A stretch of DNA of 64,000 nt, from assembly GCF_002088235.1 (NCBI RefSeq), contig NZ_AQQV01000001.1, positions 248,001-312,000 on the forward strand, written 5' to 3'. The notes below the pieces were generated by a model. That model was not told where the DNA came from. It made no database searches and saw nothing but the letters and a program-made list of their open reading frames with translations. The position numbers and the translations under genes were made by a program. Every line of letters begins with the position of its first letter. The stretch's first letter is position 1. Below are positions 29,957 through 37,446 of the stretch, one piece after another. Origin of the DNA: Oceanococcus atlanticus (GTDB lineage Bacteria > Pseudomonadota > Gammaproteobacteria > Nevskiales > Oceanococcaceae).

Positions 29957-29967
29957 ACGTGCGCTGA

Positions 29968-30585
29968 CTACGCGCGGCGTGCGTGGCCCCAGGTATTGAA
30001 GGTCATGGCTTTGGGCCCGGGCAGATACATGCTCTGCAGCGAATCCACCACAAAGCCTGCGTGCGCAATAAGTTCGGGGATGTCTCGATTGAGATTGCAG
30101 CCACCCGTAAGCGGCTTCCACCACGGATTCAGACGATTCTGCCAACGACGGATGTGCGCATCCGGTGCTCGCCCGTGCTCGCAGAACAGCAACTCGCCAT
30201 GTGGGGCGAGCACCCGGTACATCTCGCGTAACGCCTGCGCCGGGTCTGGAATGGTGCACAAGGTATAGGTGCAGACGATGGTGTCGAATTGACCATCGCA
30301 GGCCGGAATCTCCTCAGCCGGTAGCGGTAGCAAACTCACCTCCAGGCCGGCTTTGCGCATCCGCCGCCGGGCCAGCCCATGCATTTCCAGGGCCGGGTCC
30401 AGCCCCCACAACTCATCCAGTTTTTCAAGATCGTAATGGCGCAGGTTGAGACCCGTGCCAATGCCGATTTCGAGAATTTTGCCGCGTGCCTTGGGCACCA
30501 GCTTGGCGCGCTGGCGATGGATGGGCTTCAAACCGCATGCCATATCGATGAGATGCGGCAGGATGTATTTGTCATAAAAGCTCAT
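29968..30585 (-). CDS. Class I SAM-dependent methyltransferase
   Basis: The product is 205 aa from MSFYDKYILPHLIDMACG; GGAGGAGG just upstream of this ATG decides the start over one five codons earlier. It has the SAM-binding LEIGIGTGLNL motif, LDPALEM, and DTIVCTYTLCTIPDP, as in UbiE-type methyltransferases. The C-terminus contains NPWWKPLTGGCNLNRDIPEL, seen in the methyltransferase-like TMT1/METTL7-type group. The substrate is unknown. It is convergent with the diguanylate cyclase gene. Confidence 0.85.
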   Translation of the reverse strand: MSFYDKYILPHLIDMACGLKPIHRQRAKLVPKARGKILEIGIGTGLNLRHYDLEKLDELWGLDPALEMHGLARRRMRKAGLEVSLLPLPAEEIPACDGQFDTIVCTYTLCTIPDPAQALREMYRVLAPHGELLFCEHGRAPDAHIRRWQNRLNPWWKPLTGGCNLNRDIPELIAHAGFVVDSLQSMYLPGPKAMTFNTWGHARRA

Positions 30586-30642
30586 GCAGCCCTCCTCCAT
30601 GCTCCTGGTCCTGTGCGCCGGAGTCTACCCGAGCCGCGCGCA

Positions 30643-30675
30643 CAAAAAAGCCCGAACTGCAAAGCAGTCCGGGCT
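30643..30675 (-). terminator. Intrinsic terminator after secG-tRNA-Leu
   Basis: On the minus strand AGCCCGGACTGC, a TTT loop and GCAGTTCGGGCT form a 12-bp stem with one bulge or mismatch, followed by TTTTTT. It begins 5 nt beyond the tRNA CCA end and terminates the tpiA-secG-tRNA transcript. Confidence 0.9.
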
Positions 30676-30680
30676 GATGA

Positions 30681-30765
30681 TGGTGCCGACGATGAGACTC
30701 GAACTCATACGGCTTTCGCCACTACCCCCTCAAGATAGCGTGTCTACCAATTCCACCACGTCGGC
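30681..30765 (-). tRNA. leuU: tRNA-Leu (anticodon GAG)
   Basis: The minus strand reads GCCGACG at the 5' end and CGTCGGC plus an encoded CCA at the 3' end. The anticodon stem CTATC/GGTAG closes the loop TTGAGGG with anticodon GAG. A long variable arm and the TTCGAGTC T-loop are present, as expected for a class II leucine tRNA. It reads CUC/CUU codons. It lies 15 nt downstream of secG, the same arrangement as secG-leuU in E. coli. Confidence 0.96.
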
Positions 30766-30780
30766 AATTTTATTGAGCGC

Positions 30781-31149
30781 TTATTCCTCGGAAGGCGGCA
30801 GCGGCTGGGTCTCGACCTGCAACGGCGAACTCGGCTGGGCCGGTGCCTCAGCCGGAACCGCCGGCTGGCTGGTGTCTGGCTCGCCCAGCCCGGTCGTCAA
30901 GCTCTGACGCTCTGCTGAACCACGCGCCACCAGAATTGCGAGAACCAGGCTGGTGACAAAGAACAGGGCGGCCAGCATGGCTGTGCCACGGCTCAGAAAC
31001 GTTGCGGCACCACGGGCGCCAAACACCGTGCCTGATGCGCCACTGCCGAAGGCAGCACCTGCATCCGCACCTTTGCCGTGCTGCATCAGGATCAGCCCAA
31101 CCAGGCCAATCGCCAGCACCACCTGAACCACTACCAAAACTGTGTACAT
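30781..31149 (-). CDS. secG: Preprotein translocase subunit SecG
   Basis: The product is 122 aa. Two transmembrane helices flank the conserved LILMQHGKGADAGAAFGSGASGTVFG segment, which identifies SecG: residues about 3-22 and 50-72. The C-terminal 50 residues are a Pro/Glu/Ser-rich tail without clear homology. It assists SecYE in protein export. It follows tpiA by 21 nt and precedes tRNA-Leu. Confidence 0.94.
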   Translation of the reverse strand: MYTVLVVVQVVLAIGLVGLILMQHGKGADAGAAFGSGASGTVFGARGAATFLSRGTAMLAALFFVTSLVLAILVARGSAERQSLTTGLGEPDTSQPAVPAEAPAQPSSPLQVETQPLPPSEE

Positions 31150-31170
31150 AAGTCGCTACAAAAAGAAATT

Positions 31171-31935
31171 TTAGTCGGCGTTGCGCGCCGCTTCACAGAT
31201 CGCCAGAAACGCAGCAGCGTCCAACGCTGCCCCGCCAATCAGGCCTCCGTCAATGTCGGGTTGCGCAAACAAATCCGCAGCATTGTCGGGTTTTACGCTG
31301 CCGCCGTAGAGGATACGCAGCGAATCAGCAATTTTAGCATCCTTTTGCGCAACAGCGCCACGCAAAACTGCATGAACCTGCTGGGCCTGCTCCGGCGTCG
31401 CGGTACGCCCCGTACCAATCGCCCAAACTGGCTCATAAGCAACCACCGCATTGGCCAGCGCGGCAACGCCACAACGCTCGATCACAACCTCAAGCTGCGA
31501 CAGCACGATAGTCTCGGTTTCGCCATCTTCACGCTGCGCCAGGGTCTCACCGACACAGATAATCGGAATCAGCCCAGCATCCTGAGCGCGTTCCACTTTC
31601 TGGGCCACTGTTTCATCCGATTCGCCCATCAAGCCACGTCGCTCGGAGTGCCCGACGATAGCGTAACGGCACTCGAAATCACCCAGCATGCGGCCACTGA
31701 TCTCACCCGTATAGGCACCGCTATCGGCCCAGGCGCTGACATTTTGAGCGCCCAGTGCAACGCTGCTGCCTGCTACGGCTTTGCGCACCTTGGGCAGATA
31801 CACATACGGCGGACAAACCGCCACATCGACTCCAGCTGGCGCCGCTTTGGCGATCTGACCGGCGAGTTCCGCCGCCTGATTCAGGCTGCCGTGCATTTTC
31901 CAGTTGCCGGCAACGAAATAGGTTCTGTTGCTCAC
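31171..31935 (-). CDS. tpiA: Triosephosphate isomerase
   Basis: The product is 254 aa. It has the N-terminal VAGNWKMHGS (catalytic Lys), IVGHSERR (catalytic His) and VVAYEPVWAIGTGRTAT (catalytic Glu and start of the flexible loop). The phosphate-binding ILYGGSVKPDNA and GLIGGAAL follow. It interconverts dihydroxyacetone phosphate and glyceraldehyde 3-phosphate. It overlaps glmM by 4 nt. Its position between glmM and secG is common in gammaproteobacteria. Confidence 0.97.
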   Translation of the reverse strand: MSNRTYFVAGNWKMHGSLNQAAELAGQIAKAAPAGVDVAVCPPYVYLPKVRKAVAGSSVALGAQNVSAWADSGAYTGEISGRMLGDFECRYAIVGHSERRGLMGESDETVAQKVERAQDAGLIPIICVGETLAQREDGETETIVLSQLEVVIERCGVAALANAVVAYEPVWAIGTGRTATPEQAQQVHAVLRGAVAQKDAKIADSLRILYGGSVKPDNAADLFAQPDIDGGLIGGAALDAAAFLAICEAARNAD

Positions 31936-33284
31936 CCTTGTTCCCCAGTTTGCTCTTCTACGATGGCGGCCAATTGTGTGACCACACGTTCAATTTGGCC
32001 AGCATCACGCCCTTCTGCCATAACCCGGATCAAGGGTTCTGTGCCGGAGGGGCGCAAAAGTATACGCCCGGCCTCACCCAACTCGGCTGTGAAAGCATCA
32101 ACCGCCTGCTTCACCGCATCGGACTGCATCACCGCCTCGGCCCCACGCCCCGCGCCAAGCCTTACATTGATCATCTGCTGCGGATATTTGCTCACCCCAT
32201 CAAGCAGATCACGCAACGACATGCCGCTGCCGGTCATTTCAGCCAAGACCTGCAGCGCGGCAATCAAACCATCTCCTGTGGTGCTGCGATCCAGGCAAAT
32301 GATATGCCCCGAAGATTCGCCCCCCAGAACGCTGTCGTGCTGTTTCATCCGCTCCAGCACGTAACGGTCACCGACTTTGGCCCGCTCGAACGCAATACCT
32401 TGGGCTTTGAGCGCATTTTCCACGCCCAAATTACTCATCAAGGTGCCCACCACCGGGCCGCGCAATCGATCACGAGCATGGCGAGCACGCGCAATCACGT
32501 AGAGCAGTTCATCACCGTCAACGATATCGCCCTGATCATCCACCATGATGCAGCGATCCGCATCACCATCAAGGGCAATCCCCACATCTGCCGCGGCGTC
32601 TATGACAGCTTTCTGCAAGCGCGCCGGCGCGGTCGAGCCGCAGGCCGTGTTGATATTGATCCCGTCTGGTGCACCGCCGATAACCTGCACATCAGCCCCC
32701 AGCTCACGCAGCACGTGGGGAGCAACGTGATACGCCGCACCGTTGGCGCAATCCAACACCACGCGCAGCGCTTTGAGCGAACTGCCGCGGAAGCTCGATT
32801 TACAAAATTCGATGTAGCGCCCGGCGGCATCATCCACGCGCTTGGCGCGACCAAACTCGGCCGGCTCCACGCAGTTCAGCGTCGAATCCAGCGCGGCTTC
32901 AATCTCAAGCTCAAGCTCATCAGACAGCTTGTAGCCATCCCCGCCAAAAAGCTTGATGCCGTTGTCATGAAAGGGGTTGTGAGACGCACTGATCACCACG
33001 CCGGACTGGGCCCGGAAAGTTTGTGCCAGATACGCAACCCCCGGCGTCGGCATCGGCCCCAGCAGCAGCACGTTGCAACCGGCTGCGGACAAACCCGCCT
33101 CCAGTGCCGACTCCAGCATATAGCCTGAAAGCCGGGTGTCTTTGCCGATCACGACCAGGGGATTGGATACGTGATGGCGCAAAGTCTGCCCCAGCGCCAT
33201 ACCCAGCTTCATGACGAAGTCCGGCGTCATAGGCGCTTCGCCCACACGCCCGCGTATACCGTCGGTTCCAAAGTACTTGCGCAT
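31932..33284 (-). CDS. glmM: Phosphoglucosamine mutase
   Basis: The product is 450 aa. The phosphoserine motif VVISASHNP (S101), the metal-binding loop DGDADRC and the sugar-specificity segment GGESSGHI are all present, as is the C-terminal RPSGTEPLIRVMAEG. It converts glucosamine-6-phosphate to glucosamine-1-phosphate for UDP-GlcNAc, feeding peptidoglycan and lipid A. It follows folP by 6 nt and overlaps tpiA, the conserved folP-glmM pair. Confidence 0.97.
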   Translation of the reverse strand: MRKYFGTDGIRGRVGEAPMTPDFVMKLGMALGQTLRHHVSNPLVVIGKDTRLSGYMLESALEAGLSAAGCNVLLLGPMPTPGVAYLAQTFRAQSGVVISASHNPFHDNGIKLFGGDGYKLSDELELEIEAALDSTLNCVEPAEFGRAKRVDDAAGRYIEFCKSSFRGSSLKALRVVLDCANGAAYHVAPHVLRELGADVQVIGGAPDGININTACGSTAPARLQKAVIDAAADVGIALDGDADRCIMVDDQGDIVDGDELLYVIARARHARDRLRGPVVGTLMSNLGVENALKAQGIAFERAKVGDRYVLERMKQHDSVLGGESSGHIICLDRSTTGDGLIAALQVLAEMTGSGMSLRDLLDGVSKYPQQMINVRLGAGRGAEAVMQSDAVKQAVDAFTAELGEAGRILLRPSGTEPLIRVMAEGRDAGQIERVVTQLAAIVEEQTGEQG

Positions 33285-33290
33285 ATCCCC

Positions 33291-34145
33291 TCAAAACTCC
33301 GCGTGACTTATGGCGCGAAGCAAGCTTAATGCTTCGCGGGTTTGTTTGACGTCATGGACGCGCAAAATGGCCGCACCGGCCTGCGCCGCGAGCATGGCGG
33401 TCTGAACGCTCGCCTCAACGCGCTGCCGTGGCGGTCGATCTCCCAGCAGCTGAGCGAACATGGATTTGCGTGAAACCCCAAGCAAGACAGGACCAAAGCG
33501 CTCTACCAACTGGCCAGTAGCACGCAACAGCGTCAGGTTGTGCTCAAGCGTCTTGCCGAAGCCGATACCTGGATCGACAACCAGACGCCGCGCAGCGATA
33601 CCCGCCTGCGTGCAGATCTGGCGGCGCTGCTCGAGAAAGTCAGCCACCTCGGACACCACGTCATCGTAGCAAGGCGCCTGCTGCATGCTGCGCGGCGCAC
33701 CCTGCATGTGCATCAGCACAATGCTGACCTCGGGATGCGCGGCCATCAGTTCGACCGCCCCCTCGGCACGCAAGGCATTGACATCGTTGACCATGCCGGC
33801 GCCAGCGGCGACGGCGTCGGCCATTAACTGCGGCTTGCTGGTGTCGATGGAAATCGGGATATCAAGCTGAGCCGCCAAGGCCTCAATCACCGGCACGACG
33901 CGACGTCGCTCCTGCTCGAGGCTGACCGTTGCCGCACCTGGGCGGGTCGATTCGCCGCCGACATCGATGATGTCGGCCCCTTCATCACGCATGCGTTGCG
34001 CATGCGCGACAGCGGCAGCTGGCTGCAGCCAGTCGCCACCGTCAGAAAACGAATCAGGCGTTACATTGAGCACGCCCATGATTAATGGGCGCTCAAGGCT
34101 CAATTGATGCGCGCCGCAGGGCAAACAGTCCGTAGCACGGATCAT
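33291..34145 (-). CDS. folP: Dihydropteroate synthase
   Basis: The product is 284 aa. It has PLIMGVLNVTPDSFSDGG, DEGADIIDVGGESTRPG, NDVNALRA, and VDPGIGFGKTLEHNLTLL, the standard pterin-binding TIM barrel motifs. It joins 4-aminobenzoate to the dihydropterin in folate synthesis and is the sulfonamide target. No substitution typical of resistance can be judged by eye. It precedes glmM by 6 nt and follows grxD by 27 nt on the same strand. Confidence 0.96.
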   Translation of the reverse strand: MIRATDCLPCGAHQLSLERPLIMGVLNVTPDSFSDGGDWLQPAAAVAHAQRMRDEGADIIDVGGESTRPGAATVSLEQERRRVVPVIEALAAQLDIPISIDTSKPQLMADAVAAGAGMVNDVNALRAEGAVELMAAHPEVSIVLMHMQGAPRSMQQAPCYDDVVSEVADFLEQRRQICTQAGIAARRLVVDPGIGFGKTLEHNLTLLRATGQLVERFGPVLLGVSRKSMFAQLLGDRPPRQRVEASVQTAMLAAQAGAAILRVHDVKQTREALSLLRAISHAEF

Positions 34146-34172
34146 GGCCGCAGCGCGATCAGTTCACGAAAA

Positions 34173-34511
34173 TCAGTTGCCGGCGGCGTCGCTTGCCGCG
34201 CCCGCGGCTTCCTGCACCATGGCTTTGAGCTCGCCGGAGTTGTGCAGGTCCAAGGTGATGTCGCAACCGCCAATCAACTCACCATTGATGTACAGCTGCG
34301 GAAACGTCGGCCAGTTGGCGTACTGCGGCAACGCCTTGTAGATATCCTGATCTTCGTAGATATTCACGTAGGCGAAAGGCGCCCCACATTGGCCCAACGC
34401 TTGGGATGCGCGAGCTGAGAATCCGCATTGCGGAAAATCCGGCGTACCTTTCATGAAGATAATGACGGGATTATCCTGAATCGCCTTGCGGATTCGGTCC
34501 ATTGCGTCCAT
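34173..34511 (-). CDS. grxD: Monothiol glutaredoxin (Grx4 type)
   Basis: The product is 112 aa from the ATG preceded by AGGAGG. The longer frame upstream is not conserved. The CGFS active site is in DFPQCGFSARASQAL, and the WPTFPQLYINGELIGGCDI segment is typical. These proteins carry or deliver Fe-S clusters with glutathione and BolA partners. The C-terminal VQEAAGAASDAAGN is alanine-rich. It is divergent from sodB with 187 nt between the starts. Confidence 0.95.
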   Translation of the reverse strand: MDAMDRIRKAIQDNPVIIFMKGTPDFPQCGFSARASQALGQCGAPFAYVNIYEDQDIYKALPQYANWPTFPQLYINGELIGGCDITLDLHNSGELKAMVQEAAGAASDAAGN

Positions 34512-34698
34512 CGGTAGTCCTCCTGGAAACGCGACAATCGGGCCATAACCAGCCCCAAAGGGCGCGGGAGTATAACGAAAGTTTTTAGGAATACCAGCCC
34601 ACGCGAGAAGAAACTGACAAATCCTTCTGACTCTTGCTACCCTGCCGTGTTCCATCCCCTTCAATTTCTGACTGCATCAGCAAAAAGGAAATATCGTC
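34512..34698. promoter_or_regulatory. grxD-sodB divergent intergenic region
   Basis: This 187-bp gap must hold the promoters for both divergent genes. Purine-rich ribosome-binding sites are visible at each end: AGGAGG for grxD and AAAAGGA for sodB. I could not fix core promoter elements or a Fur-type operator with confidence. Confidence 0.4.
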
Positions 34699-35274
34699 AT
34701 GGCTTTCACGCTTCCTGAACTTCCTTACGCACGCGACGCCTTGGAGCCGCACATGTCCAAGGAAACGCTGGATTTCCACTACGGAAAGCACCACCAGACC
34801 TACGTGGACAAAGCCAACGGCCTGGTTGCCGGCACCCCGGACGAAAACAAGTCGCTGGAAGAACTGATCAAGTCCAGCTCAGGCGGCCTGTTCAACAACG
34901 TGGCGCAGATCTGGAACCATACCTTTTTCTGGAACTGCCTGACCCCGGGCGGCAGCACGCCGAATGAAACCGTAACCTCGGCCATCGCCAGCGCCTTTGG
35001 CTCAATGGACGCGTTCAAGGAGCAGTTCACCAACTCCGCCATCAACAACTTCGGCTCCGGCTGGACCTGGCTGGTCAAGAATGCCGACGGTGGCCTGGAG
35101 ATCGTGAACACCTCCAACGCCGGCAACCCGATGACCGACGGCAAGACCCCGCTGATGACCGTTGATGTGTGGGAGCACGCCTACTACATCGATCATCGCA
35201 ATGCGCGTCCCAAGTTCCTGGAATCCTTCTGGGCTCTGGCCAACTGGGATTTTGTAGCGCAGAATCTGGGCTAA
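34699..35274 (+). CDS. sodB: Superoxide dismutase [Fe]
   Basis: The product is 191 aa. Metal ligands lie in HMSKETLDFHYGKHH (first His), IWNHTFFWNCL (second His), and DVWEHAYYIDHRN (Asp and His). The NAINNFGSGWTWL-type stretch and the FxLP start (MAFTLPELPYARDALEPHMS) place it with the iron enzymes. It removes superoxide in the cytoplasm. AAAAGGA precedes the ATG. Tandem hairpins after its stop form the terminator that runs to the start of argF. Confidence 0.96.
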   Translation: MAFTLPELPYARDALEPHMSKETLDFHYGKHHQTYVDKANGLVAGTPDENKSLEELIKSSSGGLFNNVAQIWNHTFFWNCLTPGGSTPNETVTSAIASAFGSMDAFKEQFTNSAINNFGSGWTWLVKNADGGLEIVNTSNAGNPMTDGKTPLMTVDVWEHAYYIDHRNARPKFLESFWALANWDFVAQNLG

Positions 35275-35278
35275 TCAC

Positions 35279-35301
35279 GGCGCGGCCATCAGGGCCGCGC
35301 T
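35279..35301 (+). terminator. Hairpin immediately after sodB
   Basis: GCGCGGCC and GGCCGCGC pair around a 5-nt loop (8 bp, extendable by a G-U pair), starting 4 nt after the sodB stop. It has no U-run and precedes the stronger terminator hairpin by about 14 nt. Confidence 0.6.
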
Positions 35302-35314
35302 GCAGCGCTCTACA

Positions 35315-35349
35315 GGTTCGCTCGGGCCACCGGGCGAACTTTTTTTTTT
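35315..35349 (+). terminator. Intrinsic terminator abutting the argF start codon
   Basis: GTTCGCTCGG and CCGGGCGAAC form a 10-bp stem with a GCCA loop (35316-35339), followed directly by ten T residues (35340-35349). Only GCC separates the T-run from the argF ATG at 35353. It is positioned to end sodB transcription, but it also occupies the whole site where an argF ribosome-binding site would be. Confidence 0.9.
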
Positions 35350-35352
35350 GCC

Positions 35353-36258
35353 ATGAAAAAACGCGACTTCCTCAGCCTGTTCGATTTCAACGCAAGCGAA
35401 CTGACGGCGCTGATCCAGCGTGCCATCGAAGACAAAAAGGCCTTTAAGGCCGGTCGGGCCGAGCCCCTGCTGGCAGGCCGCACGCTGGCCATGATCTTCG
35501 AGAAAAGCTCAACCCGCACACGCGTGTCGTTTGAAGCCGGCATGGTTCAACTCGGCGGCCACGCGCTGTTTCTGAGCTCACGCGACACCCAGCTGGGCCG
35601 GGGCGAACCGATTGCCGACACCGCCCGGGTGCTTTCCGGCATGGTCGATCTGGTCATGATCCGCAACGATGACCATGCCCAGCAGGTGTGCTTTGCCGAA
35701 AATGCACAGATCCCGGTGATCAACGGCCTGAGTGATTACAACCACCCCTGCCAACTGCTTGCCGACGTCATGACCTTCGAGGAAGCCCGCGGCAGCATCC
35801 AGGGCGCCAAGGTGGCCTGGGTTGGCGACGGCAACAATGTGTGCCACTCATGGATGGCTGCTGCCCAGCAGTTCGGCTTCGAACTGGCCGTGGCCTGCCC
35901 CGATGGCTTCCAGCCGGATGCGGCGCTGAGCCAGCGCACCGCTGAACAGGTGAGCATCAGCGATGATCCCAAATCCGCCTGCGAGGGCGCAGATCTGGTC
36001 GTCACCGACGTCTGGACCAGCATGGGCCAGGAAGCCGACAACGCCGTCCGCTTGCAGGCTTTCAAGGGTTACCAGATCAATGATGCATTGATGGCCACGG
36101 CCAAGGCCGATGCGCTGTTCATGCACTGCCTGCCGGCCCATCGCGGCGAAGAGGTCAGCGCCAGTGTGATCGATGGTCGCCACAGCATTGTCTGGCAGGA
36201 GGCGGAAAATCGCCTGCATGCGCAGAAAGCCCTGATGCTGACCCTGCTCAACAAGTAG
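35353..36258 (+). CDS. argF: Ornithine carbamoyltransferase
   Basis: The product is 301 aa. It has the carbamoyl-phosphate motif EKSSTRTRVSFEAG, DTQLGRGEP, HPCQLLADV and HCLPAHRGEE, as in anabolic ArgF. It makes citrulline in arginine synthesis. The ATG is the only possible start: no ATG, GTG or TTG occurs in frame back to the sodB stop, and MKKRDFLSLFDF matches the ArgF N-terminus. There is no Shine-Dalgarno; a terminator T-run lies 3 nt upstream. Transcription and translation must therefore start in an unusual way (leaderless, readthrough or attenuation). Confidence 0.95.
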   Translation: MKKRDFLSLFDFNASELTALIQRAIEDKKAFKAGRAEPLLAGRTLAMIFEKSSTRTRVSFEAGMVQLGGHALFLSSRDTQLGRGEPIADTARVLSGMVDLVMIRNDDHAQQVCFAENAQIPVINGLSDYNHPCQLLADVMTFEEARGSIQGAKVAWVGDGNNVCHSWMAAAQQFGFELAVACPDGFQPDAALSQRTAEQVSISDDPKSACEGADLVVTDVWTSMGQEADNAVRLQAFKGYQINDALMATAKADALFMHCLPAHRGEEVSASVIDGRHSIVWQEAENRLHAQKALMLTLLNK

Positions 36259-36309
36259 CCTGTCCCACCGTACAATGTGCGCCGCAACAACGCACGATCC
36301 AAGCAAGCC

Positions 36310-37179
36310 ATGAGCGTCAAGATCAAAGTCCCGGAAAAAACCGTCGCCCTGAATGTGCAGCTGGCGCTGCGCGAAGACCTGGGCCCGGGGGATGTCAGTG
36401 CTCGCCTGATGCCGGCGGACAAGATGATCAAGGCCCAGCTGATCTCGCGTGAGTCTGCGGTGTTGTGTGGCCAGGCCTGGCTGAGCGAAACCTTCCGCCA
36501 GCTGGATGAACGCATCACGGTCAACTGGCTGGTCGAAGAAGCCAGCTACGTGGCGCCCAATAAACCGCTGTGTGAAATCACCGGCCCCGCGGACAAAATC
36601 CTCAGCGGCGAACGCACCGCGCTGAATTTCGTCCAGCTGTTCTCCGGGGTCGCGACTTCAACACGCCGCTATGTGGAACGCATCAAGGGCACCAAGGCTC
36701 GCATCCTGGACACCCGCAAAACCCTGCCTGGCCTGCGTGCCGGGCAGAAGTATGCAGTGGCCTGCGGTGGCGGCCAGCCCCATCGCATGGGGCTGTACGA
36801 TGCGTTCATGATCAAGGAAAACCACATCGCGGTGGCCGGCTCGATCAGCGCCGCGGTGGACGCTGCACGTCAGCACAACCCGGACAATCTGCCGATCATC
36901 GTCGAGGCGGAAAACCTGCAGCAGACCGAGGAGGCGCTGAACAAGGCTGTCGACGTGCTGCTGCTCGACAACTTCGCCACCCACCTGCTGGCCCGTGCGG
37001 TCAACATGGGCACCACGCAAAAACGCTACAACCGCGGCAACACGCTGCTTGAAGCCTCCGGTGGTATCTCGCTGGAAAACGTGCGCGAAATTGCCGACAC
37101 CGGTGTGGACCGCATCTCCATCGGCGGGCTGACCAAGAACGTCAACGCCATTGATTTGTCGCTGCGGGTGATGGACTAG
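36310..37179 (+). CDS. nadC: Nicotinate-nucleotide pyrophosphorylase (quinolinate phosphoribosyltransferase)
   Basis: The product is 289 aa from the ATG at 36310; 11 upstream codons in frame are not conserved. It has ALREDLGPGDVSA, ERTALNFVQLFSGVAT, DTRKTLPGLR and RISIGGLTKN, all typical of NadC. It forms nicotinate mononucleotide from quinolinate in NAD synthesis. Its TAG stop lies in the CTAG at the left end of a 271-bp inverted-repeat element. Confidence 0.96.
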   Translation: MSVKIKVPEKTVALNVQLALREDLGPGDVSARLMPADKMIKAQLISRESAVLCGQAWLSETFRQLDERITVNWLVEEASYVAPNKPLCEITGPADKILSGERTALNFVQLFSGVATSTRRYVERIKGTKARILDTRKTLPGLRAGQKYAVACGGGQPHRMGLYDAFMIKENHIAVAGSISAAVDAARQHNPDNLPIIVEAENLQQTEEALNKAVDVLLLDNFATHLLARAVNMGTTQKRYNRGNTLLEASGGISLENVREIADTGVDRISIGGLTKNVNAIDLSLRVMD

Positions 37180-37446
37180 GGCCTGCTAACACGAAATAGA
37201 TCGCCGCGCCGGAGACTGTTTTTTCGCAAGATCAGGCGCTGTGAGTGCCGTGTAGTTGTTCTACACAAGCGATCAGCAACGCAAGATTGCGGAAAACAGT
37301 CCCGTCCCTTCGGGTTGTGTTCCAAAAAGCGGCATACGGCGTTAGTCGTCGTTCATTTGCACTGACCAAACTTCTCTCCTCCTGTCTTGTCTGCCGCTTT
37401 TTTGGGGCGACAATACGACGATCTATTTCGTGTTCACAGGCCCTAG
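37176..37446. mobile_element. MITE-like element with 28-bp terminal inverted repeats at CTAG
   Basis: The left end (37176-37203, starting CTAGGGCCTG and ending AATAGATCG) is matched by the reverse complement of the right end (37419-37446) at 26 of 28 positions. Inside are two nested hairpins: one around GTGTAG/CTACAC (37250-37266) with longer arms at 37214-37231 and 37281-37301, and one from 37322-37334 with 37392-37405. There is no transposase. CTAG at both ends fits a TA target duplication like that of IS630/Tc1 elements. The TAG stops of nadC and of metC (minus strand) both fall in these CTAGs. Confidence 0.65.

Noticed and set aside
31078-32364. 428-aa plus-strand frame opposite tpiA and glmM
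   Set aside because: It lies antisense to two clear enzymes and across their junction, with no motif of its own.
35272-35353. sodB-argF readthrough fusion
   Set aside because: The two genes share a frame with no stop between the sodB TAA and argF, but nothing suggests stop-codon readthrough; the intervening codons encode only the terminator hairpins.
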